Source of the DNA: CAUZFZ01 sp963579025
GTDB taxonomy: Bacteria > Planctomycetota > Planctomycetia > Planctomycetales > Planctomycetaceae
NCBI GenBank assembly: GCA_963579025.1
Contig: CAUZFZ010000014.1
Coordinates: forward strand, 35,115 to 99,114
Reading direction: 5' to 3'
Length of the DNA: 64,000 nt
Below, in pieces: positions 52,926 to 61,590 of this stretch. A model generated the notes under the pieces. The model saw nothing but the letters and a program-made list of their open reading frames with translations, made no database searches and was not told where the DNA came from. Position 1 is the stretch's first letter. Each line of letters starts with the position of its first letter. A program made the translations under genes and the position numbers.

Positions 52926-54482
52926 GTGAACAGTCATCCCATTCGACATGTCATCTGTTTGCTGCCCGGCGTGTTCTGCCTGCTGGCTTTGCGGGAAATT
53001 CTTGCGCTGGACGGAGACGGGTCGTCGTTGCGAATCGTCGCGGAGGTTGTGCTGGGTGCGGGAGTTCTGCTGAGTGTCTTCGCAGCCGTTTATCCGGACC
53101 GCACGTGGAAGCCTGTCGTCGAAGCCGCTCAACGGTTGCTCTCGACATCACCACCGTCCTGTGTTGCCGATCGCTCGTCGAAGATTACGGGAGTGGTCCT
53201 GATTGCCGTGGCCGGAGTGTGGCTGGTGATGAACTGGTCGGACTTTGAGCGACTGAATCAGAGTGTTTCGGGCGGAGACGACGAAGCCGCTTACCTGCAG
53301 GTTGCCGGAGAGATTGCCGATTCAGGCGGGACCGGTGCGTTGATCGGTGATCTGTACGGCGGCGAATTCTCCGAGGCCAATCGCAACCCGCTGTATTTGT
53401 GGCTGTTGTCCTGGCGTCCAGAGTTTACCGCTGGAAAGCGGTTGTCGTTCGCGATTGCGTTCGTCGCATTTCTGGTGATCGTTGGCCAGACGCTGCAGAC
53501 CGATGGTGTTCTGTCCGCCGGATGCGTCGCCGTGCTGCTGGCGACCAACGGGGCATTCTGCCGGCTGGCTGCGACGGTGGGCTGTGAGCCGGTGCTGGTC
53601 CTGTTGCTCGGCCTGCTCTGGTGGCAGGCGACATGGATAAAAAACTGCACGAGTGCTGACGCCACGCCGATGAAACCGTTCCTTCTGGCTGGTCACGCGG
53701 CAGTGACGGGGTTGCTTCTGGCGCTGCTGTGGCTGTCGAAAGGGACGGGACTGGTTGTGACGGCAGCGTTCGGAGCGTGGATCGTTCTGCTGCTGCCGTA
53801 CTCGGTGGGCTCGACATCATCGACGGCACCTGCCGCGCCGGATTCGATTACGGCGGCGTGGGCGAATCGCGCTCGGGTCGCTCGTAATCTGAAGCTTGTG
53901 TGCCTGTTGACACTCGTCTGGATCGCGGTGGCATCACCTTTGATCGTCCGCAACATCCGCATGTATGGGGAGCCTTTCTACAACGTCAACTCATGGCTGA
54001 TGTTCGTCGACACCTACAGTGATCCGGTCGCGCTTTCCCAGCAACAGACGGTCGGCGAGACGGCGTCTGAATACCTCGCAAGTCACTCAGTCAGCGATCT
54101 CGTGCGTCGCGAGGCGATGGGGCTTGTCTGGGAGTCGTTCATCACGATTCGCATGCTGGGACCGGCTCATTTAGAGGAAGGTCGCGTCCTGCCCGGAGTG
54201 CTGCTGTCGATTCTGATCGGTATCGGTTTTCTTCTCTCGGGCCGAAACGAGCGCTGGCTGATCGCTCTTTTGCTCCTACTGAGCCTGCCACTGTTTGCGT
54301 GGTACGTTCCCGTTGCGGCCGGCGAGCGGTTTCCTGTGCCGCTGCTCGCGCCGCTGCTGATCATGGGAACGCGAGGCCTGGTGCATGTTTCGAGCGTCGT
54401 GGGCCGACGCCTGAGTATCCCGCCGACTGTTGTCACGGTTGGAGTCCTTCTGATCTGGCTGCTGGCCAGGTTCCAACTTTGA
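52926..54482 (+). CDS. polytopic membrane glycosyltransferase-like protein (ArnT/PMT type)
   Basis: GTG start at 52926, 518 residues with about ten to twelve hydrophobic segments. After the first helices, a luminal loop SGGDDEAAYLQVAGEIADSG carries the acidic Asp-Asp/Glu site expected in GT-C (ArnT/PMT-type) enzymes. Another loop, GEFSEANRNPLYLWLLSW, resembles the RxPxYP-type region. Such enzymes use polyprenyl-phosphate sugars at the outer face of the membrane. The acceptor is unknown. Convergent with the glycosyltransferase at 54492 (9 bp between ends). Confidence 0.75.
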   Translation: MNSHPIRHVICLLPGVFCLLALREILALDGDGSSLRIVAEVVLGAGVLLSVFAAVYPDRTWKPVVEAAQRLLSTSPPSCVADRSSKITGVVLIAVAGVWLVMNWSDFERLNQSVSGGDDEAAYLQVAGEIADSGGTGALIGDLYGGEFSEANRNPLYLWLLSWRPEFTAGKRLSFAIAFVAFLVIVGQTLQTDGVLSAGCVAVLLATNGAFCRLAATVGCEPVLVLLLGLLWWQATWIKNCTSADATPMKPFLLAGHAAVTGLLLALLWLSKGTGLVVTAAFGAWIVLLLPYSVGSTSSTAPAAPDSITAAWANRARVARNLKLVCLLTLVWIAVASPLIVRNIRMYGEPFYNVNSWLMFVDTYSDPVALSQQQTVGETASEYLASHSVSDLVRREAMGLVWESFITIRMLGPAHLEEGRVLPGVLLSILIGIGFLLSGRNERWLIALLLLLSLPLFAWYVPVAAGERFPVPLLAPLLIMGTRGLVHVSSVVGRRLSIPPTVVTVGVLLIWLLARFQL

Positions 54483-54491
54483 TGACACCAG

Positions 54492-55625
54492 TCATGCCCG
54501 AGATTGCCGAGCCAGCCGCAGCAGGAGTTCTTCAACGTGTTGGACTCCGGCTGTGATGCCGTAGGCCTGACTGACGTGTGCCAACGCAGCCGGTGCGATC
54601 GACCGGGAGACCGACGGGTTGCTCATGATGTCGACGATGCCTTTGGCCAGCCCCTCGACGTCGTTGGGCTGGACCAGACGGCCAAAGCGATCCTGCAGGA
54701 TGTCGCGTGGGCCACTCTTGCAGTCTGTGGCCAGTACCGGGACTTCGCAGCACATGGCCTCGACAACGACATTCGGCATTCCCTCGTACCTGGAGGACAG
54801 GCAGAACAGATCCGCCGAGCGGATCAAGGGCAGCGGGTTCGGTAGATGCCCGGCCAGGATGACGTGATCCGCCAACTGAGACTGCTCGATGAGAGTCCGC
54901 AACGATTGCTCCTGCTCACCCCCGCCAGCGATGACCAGTTCCACCTGCGGTAATCCTCGTTCGACCACGATTTGACGGACTGCCTGGATCAGCAGATCGT
55001 ACCCTTTGGCCTCGTGTAGCCTTCCGGCCGCGACGATCCGAAATCGTCCTGGTCGGCGGGCCAGTTCCGCGGACAGTGGTTCGCGCGCTTGAAGCTGAAT
55101 CCGCTCGACATCGAACGAGTTCCAGACGGTCTCGACCTGCCCGGGGGCGAGTCCGTAATAGTCGATGGCCGCTCGTCGCACGCCCTCCGAAACGGCGACG
55201 ACGGCATCCGCCCGCTGATAGGCCTTTCGCAACATGCGGCGTTTGAGCCACCGCAGACGCTCTGGATTCGTTTCGAAGTCGCGGAGTGGATCACTGACAA
55301 TCACCGACGCCCGCGGAACATGAAACTTCCGAGTCGCGGCACCGGTGATCAGCGTCATGTGGTAGGTGCGGTCGTAGACCACATCGATCCGCTGCTCACT
55401 AAGGACTTTGACAAGGTCATCGACTCGCTGCCGAGCCGCGAACGCTGACTGCAGGATATTTCGGGCTGAGCCGGGCCGGTGCGCGATGTGCGCTGTCACG
55501 TCATCCGGAACATCACTCAGTAGTTCGCCGTGTGGAGAAATCAGAAACAACTGGGGATCGAACCGCGAACGGTCCAGGCGTTCGAGCAGATTCAGCAACT
55601 GGCGCTGACTGCCGCCGGCGTTCAT
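54492..55625 (-). CDS. glycosyltransferase family 4-type
   Basis: GT-B enzyme, 377 residues from the first ATG (MNAGGSQRQLLNLLERL). The donor-side motifs IVAAGRLHEAKGYDLLIQAV (about 207) and SSRYEGMPNVVVEAMCCEVPVLATD (about 285) are typical. The ATG at 55625 cuts into the first Rossmann strand: in-frame codons upstream encode LKKHRVLFAICE, which completes it. The only candidates for initiation there are CTG 55661 (GGGAG 7 nt upstream) or ATT 55664, so the true product may start at a rare codon. Cytosolic; part of a surface-polysaccharide gene group. Confidence 0.87.
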   Translation of the reverse strand: MNAGGSQRQLLNLLERLDRSRFDPQLFLISPHGELLSDVPDDVTAHIAHRPGSARNILQSAFAARQRVDDLVKVLSEQRIDVVYDRTYHMTLITGAATRKFHVPRASVIVSDPLRDFETNPERLRWLKRRMLRKAYQRADAVVAVSEGVRRAAIDYYGLAPGQVETVWNSFDVERIQLQAREPLSAELARRPGRFRIVAAGRLHEAKGYDLLIQAVRQIVVERGLPQVELVIAGGGEQEQSLRTLIEQSQLADHVILAGHLPNPLPLIRSADLFCLSSRYEGMPNVVVEAMCCEVPVLATDCKSGPRDILQDRFGRLVQPNDVEGLAKGIVDIMSNPSVSRSIAPAALAHVSQAYGITAGVQHVEELLLRLARQSRA

Positions 55626-55926
55626 TTCGCAGATGGCGAACAGGACGCGGTGCTTTTTCAGAATTCTGCTCCCGGATAGTACGCCTGAAGAACCCTACTC
55701 GTAACGTGATCAACCAATCATACACGATGCCGCCGCCGCCGCTGACCAGGCAGACGCGAGCGGCGTGCCAGTCTCGACAGCCTGCGGGACCAGTGATATG
55801 AGTGCCCGGACGCAGGCGACGGCGGATAACGCCTGTTGCTTACATCGTATCTGAACGGCGATCCGTGAATTGGTCTACGATGATTCTCAAACCCCCCACA
55901 CTGCTCTCTTCACGCTGTGAGCTGGC
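55626..55926. other. divergent promoter region, glycosyltransferase/flippase
   Basis: A 301-bp gap between divergent genes. The first ~36 bp (to 55661) are probably coding for the glycosyltransferase N-terminus, as judged by conserved-looking codons. No repeat, RNA or consensus promoter is recognised in the remainder. Confidence 0.5.
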
Positions 55927-57309
55927 ATGAGCGATCCAGATTCGCCGGACGAGACCGGTCCCGGCCTGGTCAGCCAGATTCGCCGCGTCCTCGAACGGCT
56001 GGAAGTCGATCGTGCCGTTGCGTATGCGCTGTCGCTCCGCGTGTGGCAGCTTGTGGGCGGCACGGTCAGTGTGCTGCTGATGTCGGTGTACTTCAGCCAG
56101 GAGACGCAGGGCTATTACTACACGCTGAACAGCCTGATGACGCTGCAGTGCTTCTTCGATCTCGGTCTGGGCGTCGTCATCATCAACATCGCCAGTCACG
56201 AGTGGATGCATTTGCGTCTCGACGATACCGGTTGTGTCGAGGGAGACGCGGCGGCGCTGTCGCGTCTGGTAAGTCTGGGCCGGCTGCTGTTTCGCTGGTA
56301 CGCCATCGCCAGCGTGCTGTTCATGGTGGGAGTCGGGATAGGTGGCGCGTACTTTCTGGCACAAAGGCCGCAGGTGCAGATCGAATGGCAGCAGCCATGG
56401 TGGCTGCTCGTCATCCTTACGGGTCTGCTGCTGTGGACAATGCCGTTTACCGCGCTGCTGGAGGGTTGCAGTCAGGTCGTGGCCGTCAATCGATTTCGAC
56501 TGCTGCAGGCGGTTGCCGCGAACCTCGCCATCTGGGCGGCGATGGTGCTCGACACCGGACTGTGGGTTGCGGTCGCGGGAACGGCCATGCGTCTGATCAT
56601 TGCGATTGGTTTCCTCGTCCGGAGGGCAGACACCTTCTTTCACTCATTTTCGAAGAGCCCGTCCGGTCCGCGAATCGAATGGCGGGATGAAATCTGGCCC
56701 ATGCAGTGGCGACTCGGGCTGTCGTCTGTTGCCGGGTACTTTGCGTACTCGCTGTTGACGCCCGTCCTGTTTCACTTTCACGGACCGACGCTGGCCGGAC
56801 AGATGGGAATGACATGGACGCTACTGATGGTCGTGCACTCATCCGCTCTGGCCTGGCTGCAGACGCGAGTTTCGCGGTTCGGGATCCTTGCCGCGGCCCG
56901 GAACTGGGACGAGCTCGACCGCCTGTTCCGGCGTGTGACACTCATCGCACTGGCCGTCATGACGCTGGGCGGACTGGGATTATGCGGGCTGGTTTACGGA
57001 ATGGGGGAATTCGCCTTCCGCCTGGCTGACCGGCTGCTGCCGCCGCTGCCGACGCTCATTTTTGTCCTGGCCCTGGTAGCCCAGTTTGTCGTTCACGCTC
57101 AGGCAATTTATGTGCATGCACACAAACAGGATCCGCTGGCAGCCGTGCAGATTTGTGGCAACGCGGGGATAGGACTGGCCGTCTGGTGGCTGGGCCGCGG
57201 TCATGGAGCCGTCGGAGCGGCAACCGGCTACCTCGCCGTCGTCATCGTCTTTATTCTCCCCACTGCCACAATCATCTGGGCTCGGCGGCGTCGGGAATGG
57301 CATGCGTAG
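55927..57309 (+). CDS. Wzx-like polysaccharide flippase (MOP superfamily)
   Basis: A 460-residue protein with about 12 membrane segments, for example VWQLVGGTVSVLLMSVYFSQ, FMVGVGIGGAYFLA, WLLVILTGLLLWTMPF and TLIFVLALVAQFVVH. The hydropathy pattern and first half are like O-antigen/polysaccharide exporters. They flip lipid-linked oligosaccharides across the inner membrane. It is surrounded by glycosyltransferases and a polymer-modifying membrane protein, consistent with a surface glycan locus. The specific substrate is unknown. Confidence 0.78.
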   Translation: MSDPDSPDETGPGLVSQIRRVLERLEVDRAVAYALSLRVWQLVGGTVSVLLMSVYFSQETQGYYYTLNSLMTLQCFFDLGLGVVIINIASHEWMHLRLDDTGCVEGDAAALSRLVSLGRLLFRWYAIASVLFMVGVGIGGAYFLAQRPQVQIEWQQPWWLLVILTGLLLWTMPFTALLEGCSQVVAVNRFRLLQAVAANLAIWAAMVLDTGLWVAVAGTAMRLIIAIGFLVRRADTFFHSFSKSPSGPRIEWRDEIWPMQWRLGLSSVAGYFAYSLLTPVLFHFHGPTLAGQMGMTWTLLMVVHSSALAWLQTRVSRFGILAAARNWDELDRLFRRVTLIALAVMTLGGLGLCGLVYGMGEFAFRLADRLLPPLPTLIFVLALVAQFVVHAQAIYVHAHKQDPLAAVQICGNAGIGLAVWWLGRGHGAVGAATGYLAVVIVFILPTATIIWARRRREWHA

Positions 57310-57479
57310 CCCGCGACGAGTCGATTTCCGGGTGGATTCTTCGGACGGATCGCGTTTGACATACTCCCCGTTCGCGGAGATAAACAGAGTGAGGCCGCAG
57401 CACGGCGCCGCTCGATTCGGTGACCGTCTGCTGCTCCACCTTTGATTTTCGGTTTCAAGCGCCCACGCGGAGCAGGAAC

Positions 57480-59231
57480 ATGTTGCGATTCGCTCTGTTG
57501 ACTCTGGTTCTGACGAGCTTCTCGCTCTGTTCCACCGCAGCCCGTGCCGTGCCACCACCCACTGGCGTTCCCGCCTACGACGCGGCTGTGTCAAAAGCCG
57601 TCGCCTTTCTCAAAGAGGACATCGGAAAAGAAAACGCTGGGGCGAATGGTGAGACCTCGCTGGCAGCGTACGTACTCGTGAAGGCCGGAGAATCTCCCAG
57701 TTTCCCCGCGGTCGCCAAGGTCGTGGCGGAAGTACGTGCCCGGATCAAGGCTGGGAAATACACGCCACCAGACAAAGAACATCACGCCTACATTGCCGGC
57801 GTCGATGCCATGCTGCTGGCCGACACTGGCGGTGAAGAGTATCGCCCCGAGTTGCAGGCGATTGCGGATTACCTGGTCTCCGTCCAGAAGTCAGACGGTT
57901 CGTGGGATTATCCAGGCGCTGCTGGCGACGTCGGAGATACCAGTATGGCCCAGTACGCAATTCTGGGGCTATGGGCGGCAGATCGAGTCGGAGCCAGCGT
58001 CCCGCTGACCGCGTGGGACCGGTCCGCAGCCTGGCATCTGAAGACGCAATTCCCCGATGGCGGCTTTGCTTATCACCCCGGCATTAACACCGGCAGTAAC
58101 ACCGGAGACGGGCAGCCTCAGTTGAACATGAGCGCCGGTGCTGCCGGGACGCTCGCGGTCATCAAGCTTCATCTCTATCCGAATTCCGCCAATCCGAAAG
58201 CAAAGGCGAAAAGAGGTCCGGCAAAAAAATTCGGTGTTCTGGAAGCCCGAGTCGAAGCTCCTCCACCCGACGCAGAACAGCCCAAAGTGCAGCCCGTCGG
58301 GCGCGCCAGCACACCATTGGGAGCCATCGATCGATCGATCAGTCGTGCGATGGGCTGGGTTCAGACTCGTTTTCAACCGGTCCCAAGCGGGTTGTATTGC
58401 CGCTACTACTACAACTACGCGATGGAACGCAGTTGCGCGCTGAACAAGATCGAAAAGCTTGGCAACATCGATTGGTTCCGTACGTGTGGTGACCAGATTC
58501 TGAAGGAGCAGGATGCCAACGGATACTGGACTGGCGACCATGGCAAGCTCGTCGGCACGTCGTTAGCCATTCTGTTTTTCATTCGGTCAACGAAGCAGAC
58601 CGTCGTCGCGCAGTTTGGTGCCGGGTTGCTGCACGGGGGGCGAGGACTTGACCTCGATAAATCGGAGCTCGGAAGTGATGGCAAGGTCAAAGAGAAACGT
58701 AAGGTCTCAGGCCCGCTCGACCAGTTGTTGACCGACCTGGGGAATCAGGATCCGGAGGCACTGTTCGCGGCCCAGGAGGCAATCGTTGAAAAAATTCAGC
58801 TCGGCAGCCGCGAGGAGTTGCTCGGCCAGATTGACCGCATTCGCAAACTGATCACAAACGATAATCCGGAAATCCGACGCACGGCTGTGTGGGCACTGGG
58901 ACGCAGTGGAGACCTGCGGGATGCCTACCTGTTGATCAATGCCCTCGAAGACACGCATGTCGATGTCCTCGTCGAATCCTACAACGCATTAAGCTATCTC
59001 AGCCGTAAGATCAGCGGCGTTGGAATTCCGTCAGACCCACTCGCCGACCTGCCCGAGGGAGCATCGCAGGCTCAGATTGATGCCACGGTGGACCGTTGGC
59101 GGCGTGAGGCCCTGAAACGCTGGAGCGCCTGGTACTTCCGAGTGCGACCGTACGAGGAACGTAACGACCTGTTCGAGCTGCGATTTGGAGCAGCCATCGG
59201 AAACCGCGCCCCAGGAGCCGCACGAAAATAA
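57480..59231 (+). CDS. secreted terpenoid-cyclase-fold (squalene cyclase-like) protein
   Basis: The start at ATG 57480 follows agcagga and opens a signal peptide (LRFALLTLVLTSFSLCSTAARA). Alpha-alpha toroid repeats follow: YLVSVQKSDGSWDYPG (about 139), MAQYAILGLWAADRVG (about 164), FPDGGFAYHPG (about 194) and ILKEQDANGYWTGDHG (about 340), with QW-like motifs. There is no DxDD protonation motif, so catalytic cyclase activity is doubtful. The C-terminal ~150 residues look like HEAT repeats (IRRTAVWALGRSGDLRDAYL). 583 residues; probably a periplasmic binding or scaffolding protein. Confidence 0.8.
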   Translation: MLRFALLTLVLTSFSLCSTAARAVPPPTGVPAYDAAVSKAVAFLKEDIGKENAGANGETSLAAYVLVKAGESPSFPAVAKVVAEVRARIKAGKYTPPDKEHHAYIAGVDAMLLADTGGEEYRPELQAIADYLVSVQKSDGSWDYPGAAGDVGDTSMAQYAILGLWAADRVGASVPLTAWDRSAAWHLKTQFPDGGFAYHPGINTGSNTGDGQPQLNMSAGAAGTLAVIKLHLYPNSANPKAKAKRGPAKKFGVLEARVEAPPPDAEQPKVQPVGRASTPLGAIDRSISRAMGWVQTRFQPVPSGLYCRYYYNYAMERSCALNKIEKLGNIDWFRTCGDQILKEQDANGYWTGDHGKLVGTSLAILFFIRSTKQTVVAQFGAGLLHGGRGLDLDKSELGSDGKVKEKRKVSGPLDQLLTDLGNQDPEALFAAQEAIVEKIQLGSREELLGQIDRIRKLITNDNPEIRRTAVWALGRSGDLRDAYLLINALEDTHVDVLVESYNALSYLSRKISGVGIPSDPLADLPEGASQAQIDATVDRWRREALKRWSAWYFRVRPYEERNDLFELRFGAAIGNRAPGAARK

Positions 59232-59344
59232 GGCCGGCGTACCGTCCTCAACCACAACCGACCAGCCCGATCGCCCGAGTCGTAATCGTCACCTTGCGGT
59301 ACGTGGCTGGGTTGGCTCGATCGCCGCATCTCAGACGCGTCGTA

Positions 59345-60784
59345 TCACTGCCCCTGATGTCGTTCCAGATGAGCAATAATCTCATCAGCGGCGAGTGAAT
59401 GGCCGTGCTGATTAAAGTGCGTGTCATCCCGGAAGTAGAAGAGCTTCTCTCCTGCCTTCTGCTGCATGACCGGATACAGGTCGACAAGATCGAATTGATT
59501 GGAACCGGCGAGCTTTTTGACCAGCTCCATAAAGTGGATTCCATCCAGTTCCGGAAACCCTTCAAAGTGCTGTCCGTGAACCCGGGGAGCTGATGGTGTC
59601 AGCAGCACGAGAACTCTGGCATTCAATGTCGTGGCAAGTTCTCGTATGTCTTTGAACGCTGCCTCGATTCGTCCTCGATTCGGATGGTTCAGAACATAGT
59701 CGGCTGACTGCTGTGTGTGAGTAATAAACGGAGGGTAGAACAACTTAGGCCCCAGGCGGTCCGACTCATAAAGCGCTCCCCGCAGATGGACGCCGTCTGC
59801 CACTCGGTGCGAGTCGGAACTCATGACATACAACTCGCCGGTCACAACGCGATTCAGTATGGAATTGTCACGGATCGTCTCAAGCACGTTGACCGCAACC
59901 CCGGGAATCGTTCCATCAAGTATCGACGACATTGCCACGGGAGCCTCCGGGTCGACCGAGTCTTCCAGGTCGTTGCCTTCAAAGACAGACCACACGATCC
60001 AGTCAAGTTTCTCCGGAAGAGTGCCTGCATCAACCGCCCTGGCAAGATACCGATGCTGCTCGATCAGGCCAGTGCCAGGCTTGCCCATGTTGTAGCACTG
60101 ATGACCCGCTCGATTGATGATCGCGGCGTACGTCTGACTCGATTGGATGTTCGCACCGAATGCGAACGAGTCACCCAGAAGCACCATTCTCGCATCGGAC
60201 TGGGGGAGAGAGTTGCGGAATCCGAATTCGTCAATGTCGATGTCGTACACTCTGAATTCGCAGACGTTGTCGCGAATCGACTCTGAGGCTAGATCGCGGG
60301 ATGTACACAGATCACCGAAGACAGTCGCACTGCAGGAGAAGCCCGGCTTGTACCAGGTGACGTTATTCCGCATCAGTTGGGGCAGGCCTGCATTGAATTC
60401 CAGGCAGGAAATCTCCGGCCGCGAATTGTGAGACACATCTCCCCGCATCGGGACGACAGACCGGTTGTAATAGAGCCCATAGAGGCAGTCGGCTGAGAGA
60501 AACGAAATCAACACAGACCACGTCCCCAGCATGATTCGGGTGACCAGCAATGTCGGCATCGCCGTGGAGGGGCCTGGCCAGCGTCTGAAAAAAGTCATGC
60601 AGACGACAGCGAAACAAATCACGACTGGTATCCAGTACAACAATCGAAACGACGCCGGCCACAGCGCATGGAGCGCCAGAGTCAGATATGCGAACAAGAG
60701 GATACACCCCACTGCCGCCAGTCGAGTGAAGAGCGCCACGGCGGACGGACTGAGTTCACGACGCGTGGCCATGTAAGATTCCAA
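59345..60784 (-). CDS. membrane-anchored SGNH-hydrolase-like protein
   Basis: A 479-residue protein. The N-terminal 110 residues hold three membrane helices (LAAVGCILLFAYLTLAL, LLYWIPVVICFAVVCMT and MLGTWSVLISFLSADCL). The periplasmic domain has SGNH block I VLLGDSFAFGANIQSS (nucleophile Ser about 207), a glycine block MGKPGTGLIEQ, a VFEGND (block III-like Asn) and the terminal Asp-x-x-His in FRDDTHFNQHGHSLAAD. This resembles AlgX/AlgJ and other polysaccharide acetyl-transfer enzymes. It fits modification of an exported glycan from the adjacent gene group. Confidence 0.78.
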   Translation of the reverse strand: MESYMATRRELSPSAVALFTRLAAVGCILLFAYLTLALHALWPASFRLLYWIPVVICFAVVCMTFFRRWPGPSTAMPTLLVTRIMLGTWSVLISFLSADCLYGLYYNRSVVPMRGDVSHNSRPEISCLEFNAGLPQLMRNNVTWYKPGFSCSATVFGDLCTSRDLASESIRDNVCEFRVYDIDIDEFGFRNSLPQSDARMVLLGDSFAFGANIQSSQTYAAIINRAGHQCYNMGKPGTGLIEQHRYLARAVDAGTLPEKLDWIVWSVFEGNDLEDSVDPEAPVAMSSILDGTIPGVAVNVLETIRDNSILNRVVTGELYVMSSDSHRVADGVHLRGALYESDRLGPKLFYPPFITHTQQSADYVLNHPNRGRIEAAFKDIRELATTLNARVLVLLTPSAPRVHGQHFEGFPELDGIHFMELVKKLAGSNQFDLVDLYPVMQQKAGEKLFYFRDDTHFNQHGHSLAADEIIAHLERHQGQ

Positions 60785-61195
60785 CTGCAGTCATAGAACC
60801 ATCGCCGAATGTGAACGAGGAGCTATCAGCCTCTTTTCCGCTCTCGTGAGGCATTGGGGTTCCGAAATCGCCCCCGGTCGCTCGTGCCGTTTGAGCCAGG
60901 GGCTCGATGCCATATCCAGATTCCCTGCCCAACCGTTGTACCGACAATAGTAGCCTGGGGACCAGACCGCTGCCGGCTGCCGGCAGGGCAAGACATGTCT
61001 TCACTGTGGTCGGCAGGAATTCGATGTAGAATCAGTGGCCCCGGCGTCTTAACAAATCGTTGGCTGGGCCTGCGTGAGTGAACGCCTCTGGCGCTTCGGC
61101 AGGATCGAACCGGGCAAGTACGTATCAGCGCCGCGGGCGCACCGACATGTTTGGAGTTCGGCTTGGGCGACCATCCGCAACCAGAGGCGACTGGC
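60785..61195. other. intergenic region upstream of small membrane protein
   Basis: A 411-bp gap between a minus-strand gene and a plus-strand small gene. It includes the promoter of the SGNH-hydrolase gene. I see no repeat or RNA; frames here are short and biased to Arg/Pro/Ser. Confidence 0.5.
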
Positions 61196-61438
61196 ATGAC
61201 GGCCGAGCGGACAAATCGGCCCGCCGGGCGTTATCGGATTCGTATCCGCACCCAGGTTGCGATTGTGATCGTGTTGTACGTGCTTTCGATCGGTCCGATG
61301 TTCTGGCAGTGGTACGAGGCAGAGAACTTTGGAGCTTCGCCTCTGATCCGAATCATTTACGCACCACTGCGTCTGGCCTGTGCGATCCCGCTTGTCGAGA
61401 ACTGTGTGAACCGCTACATCAACTGGTGGATCGCTTAG
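61196..61438 (+). CDS. small membrane protein, 80 residues
   Basis: From ATG 61196 the protein has a basic N-terminus (RTNRPAGRYRIRIRTQ) and one clear membrane helix (VAIVIVLYVLSIGPMFWQW). A second amphipathic, partly hydrophobic segment follows (PLIRIIYAPLRLACAIPLV), and it ends YINWWIA. An in-frame ATG at 61151 would add 15 residues. No family recognised. It lies just upstream of the selenocysteine tRNA. Confidence 0.6.
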   Translation: MTAERTNRPAGRYRIRIRTQVAIVIVLYVLSIGPMFWQWYEAENFGASPLIRIIYAPLRLACAIPLVENCVNRYINWWIA

Positions 61439-61496
61439 GGCAAGGATGAAGGCGGAGGGATGAAGGATGATTTCGTGTGTTTTCATCCGTCATTTC

Positions 61497-61590
61497 GGGA
61501 GTGTACGCGGATCTGGTGACCGCCCCGGGCTTCAAACCCGGTGTGACCCCTGAAAAGGGGCCAGGTGGGTTCGATTCCCATCCACTCCCG
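61497..61590 (+). tRNA. selC: tRNA-Sec (UCA)
   Basis: 94 nt by my folding. The acceptor gggagtg pairs with cactccc, discriminator G at 61590, CCA not encoded. A D arm gcgg...ccgc is followed by an anticodon stem ccggg/cccgg (61525-61529 with 61537-61541) closing the loop cttcaaa with anticodon TCA (61532-61534). A long variable arm (cccct/aggggg-type stem, about 61547-61560) and a T arm gtggg-ttcgatt-cccat complete it. The UCA anticodon and long extra arm identify selenocysteine tRNA, so the organism should decode UGA as Sec. It is the integration site of the element to its right. Confidence 0.92.
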
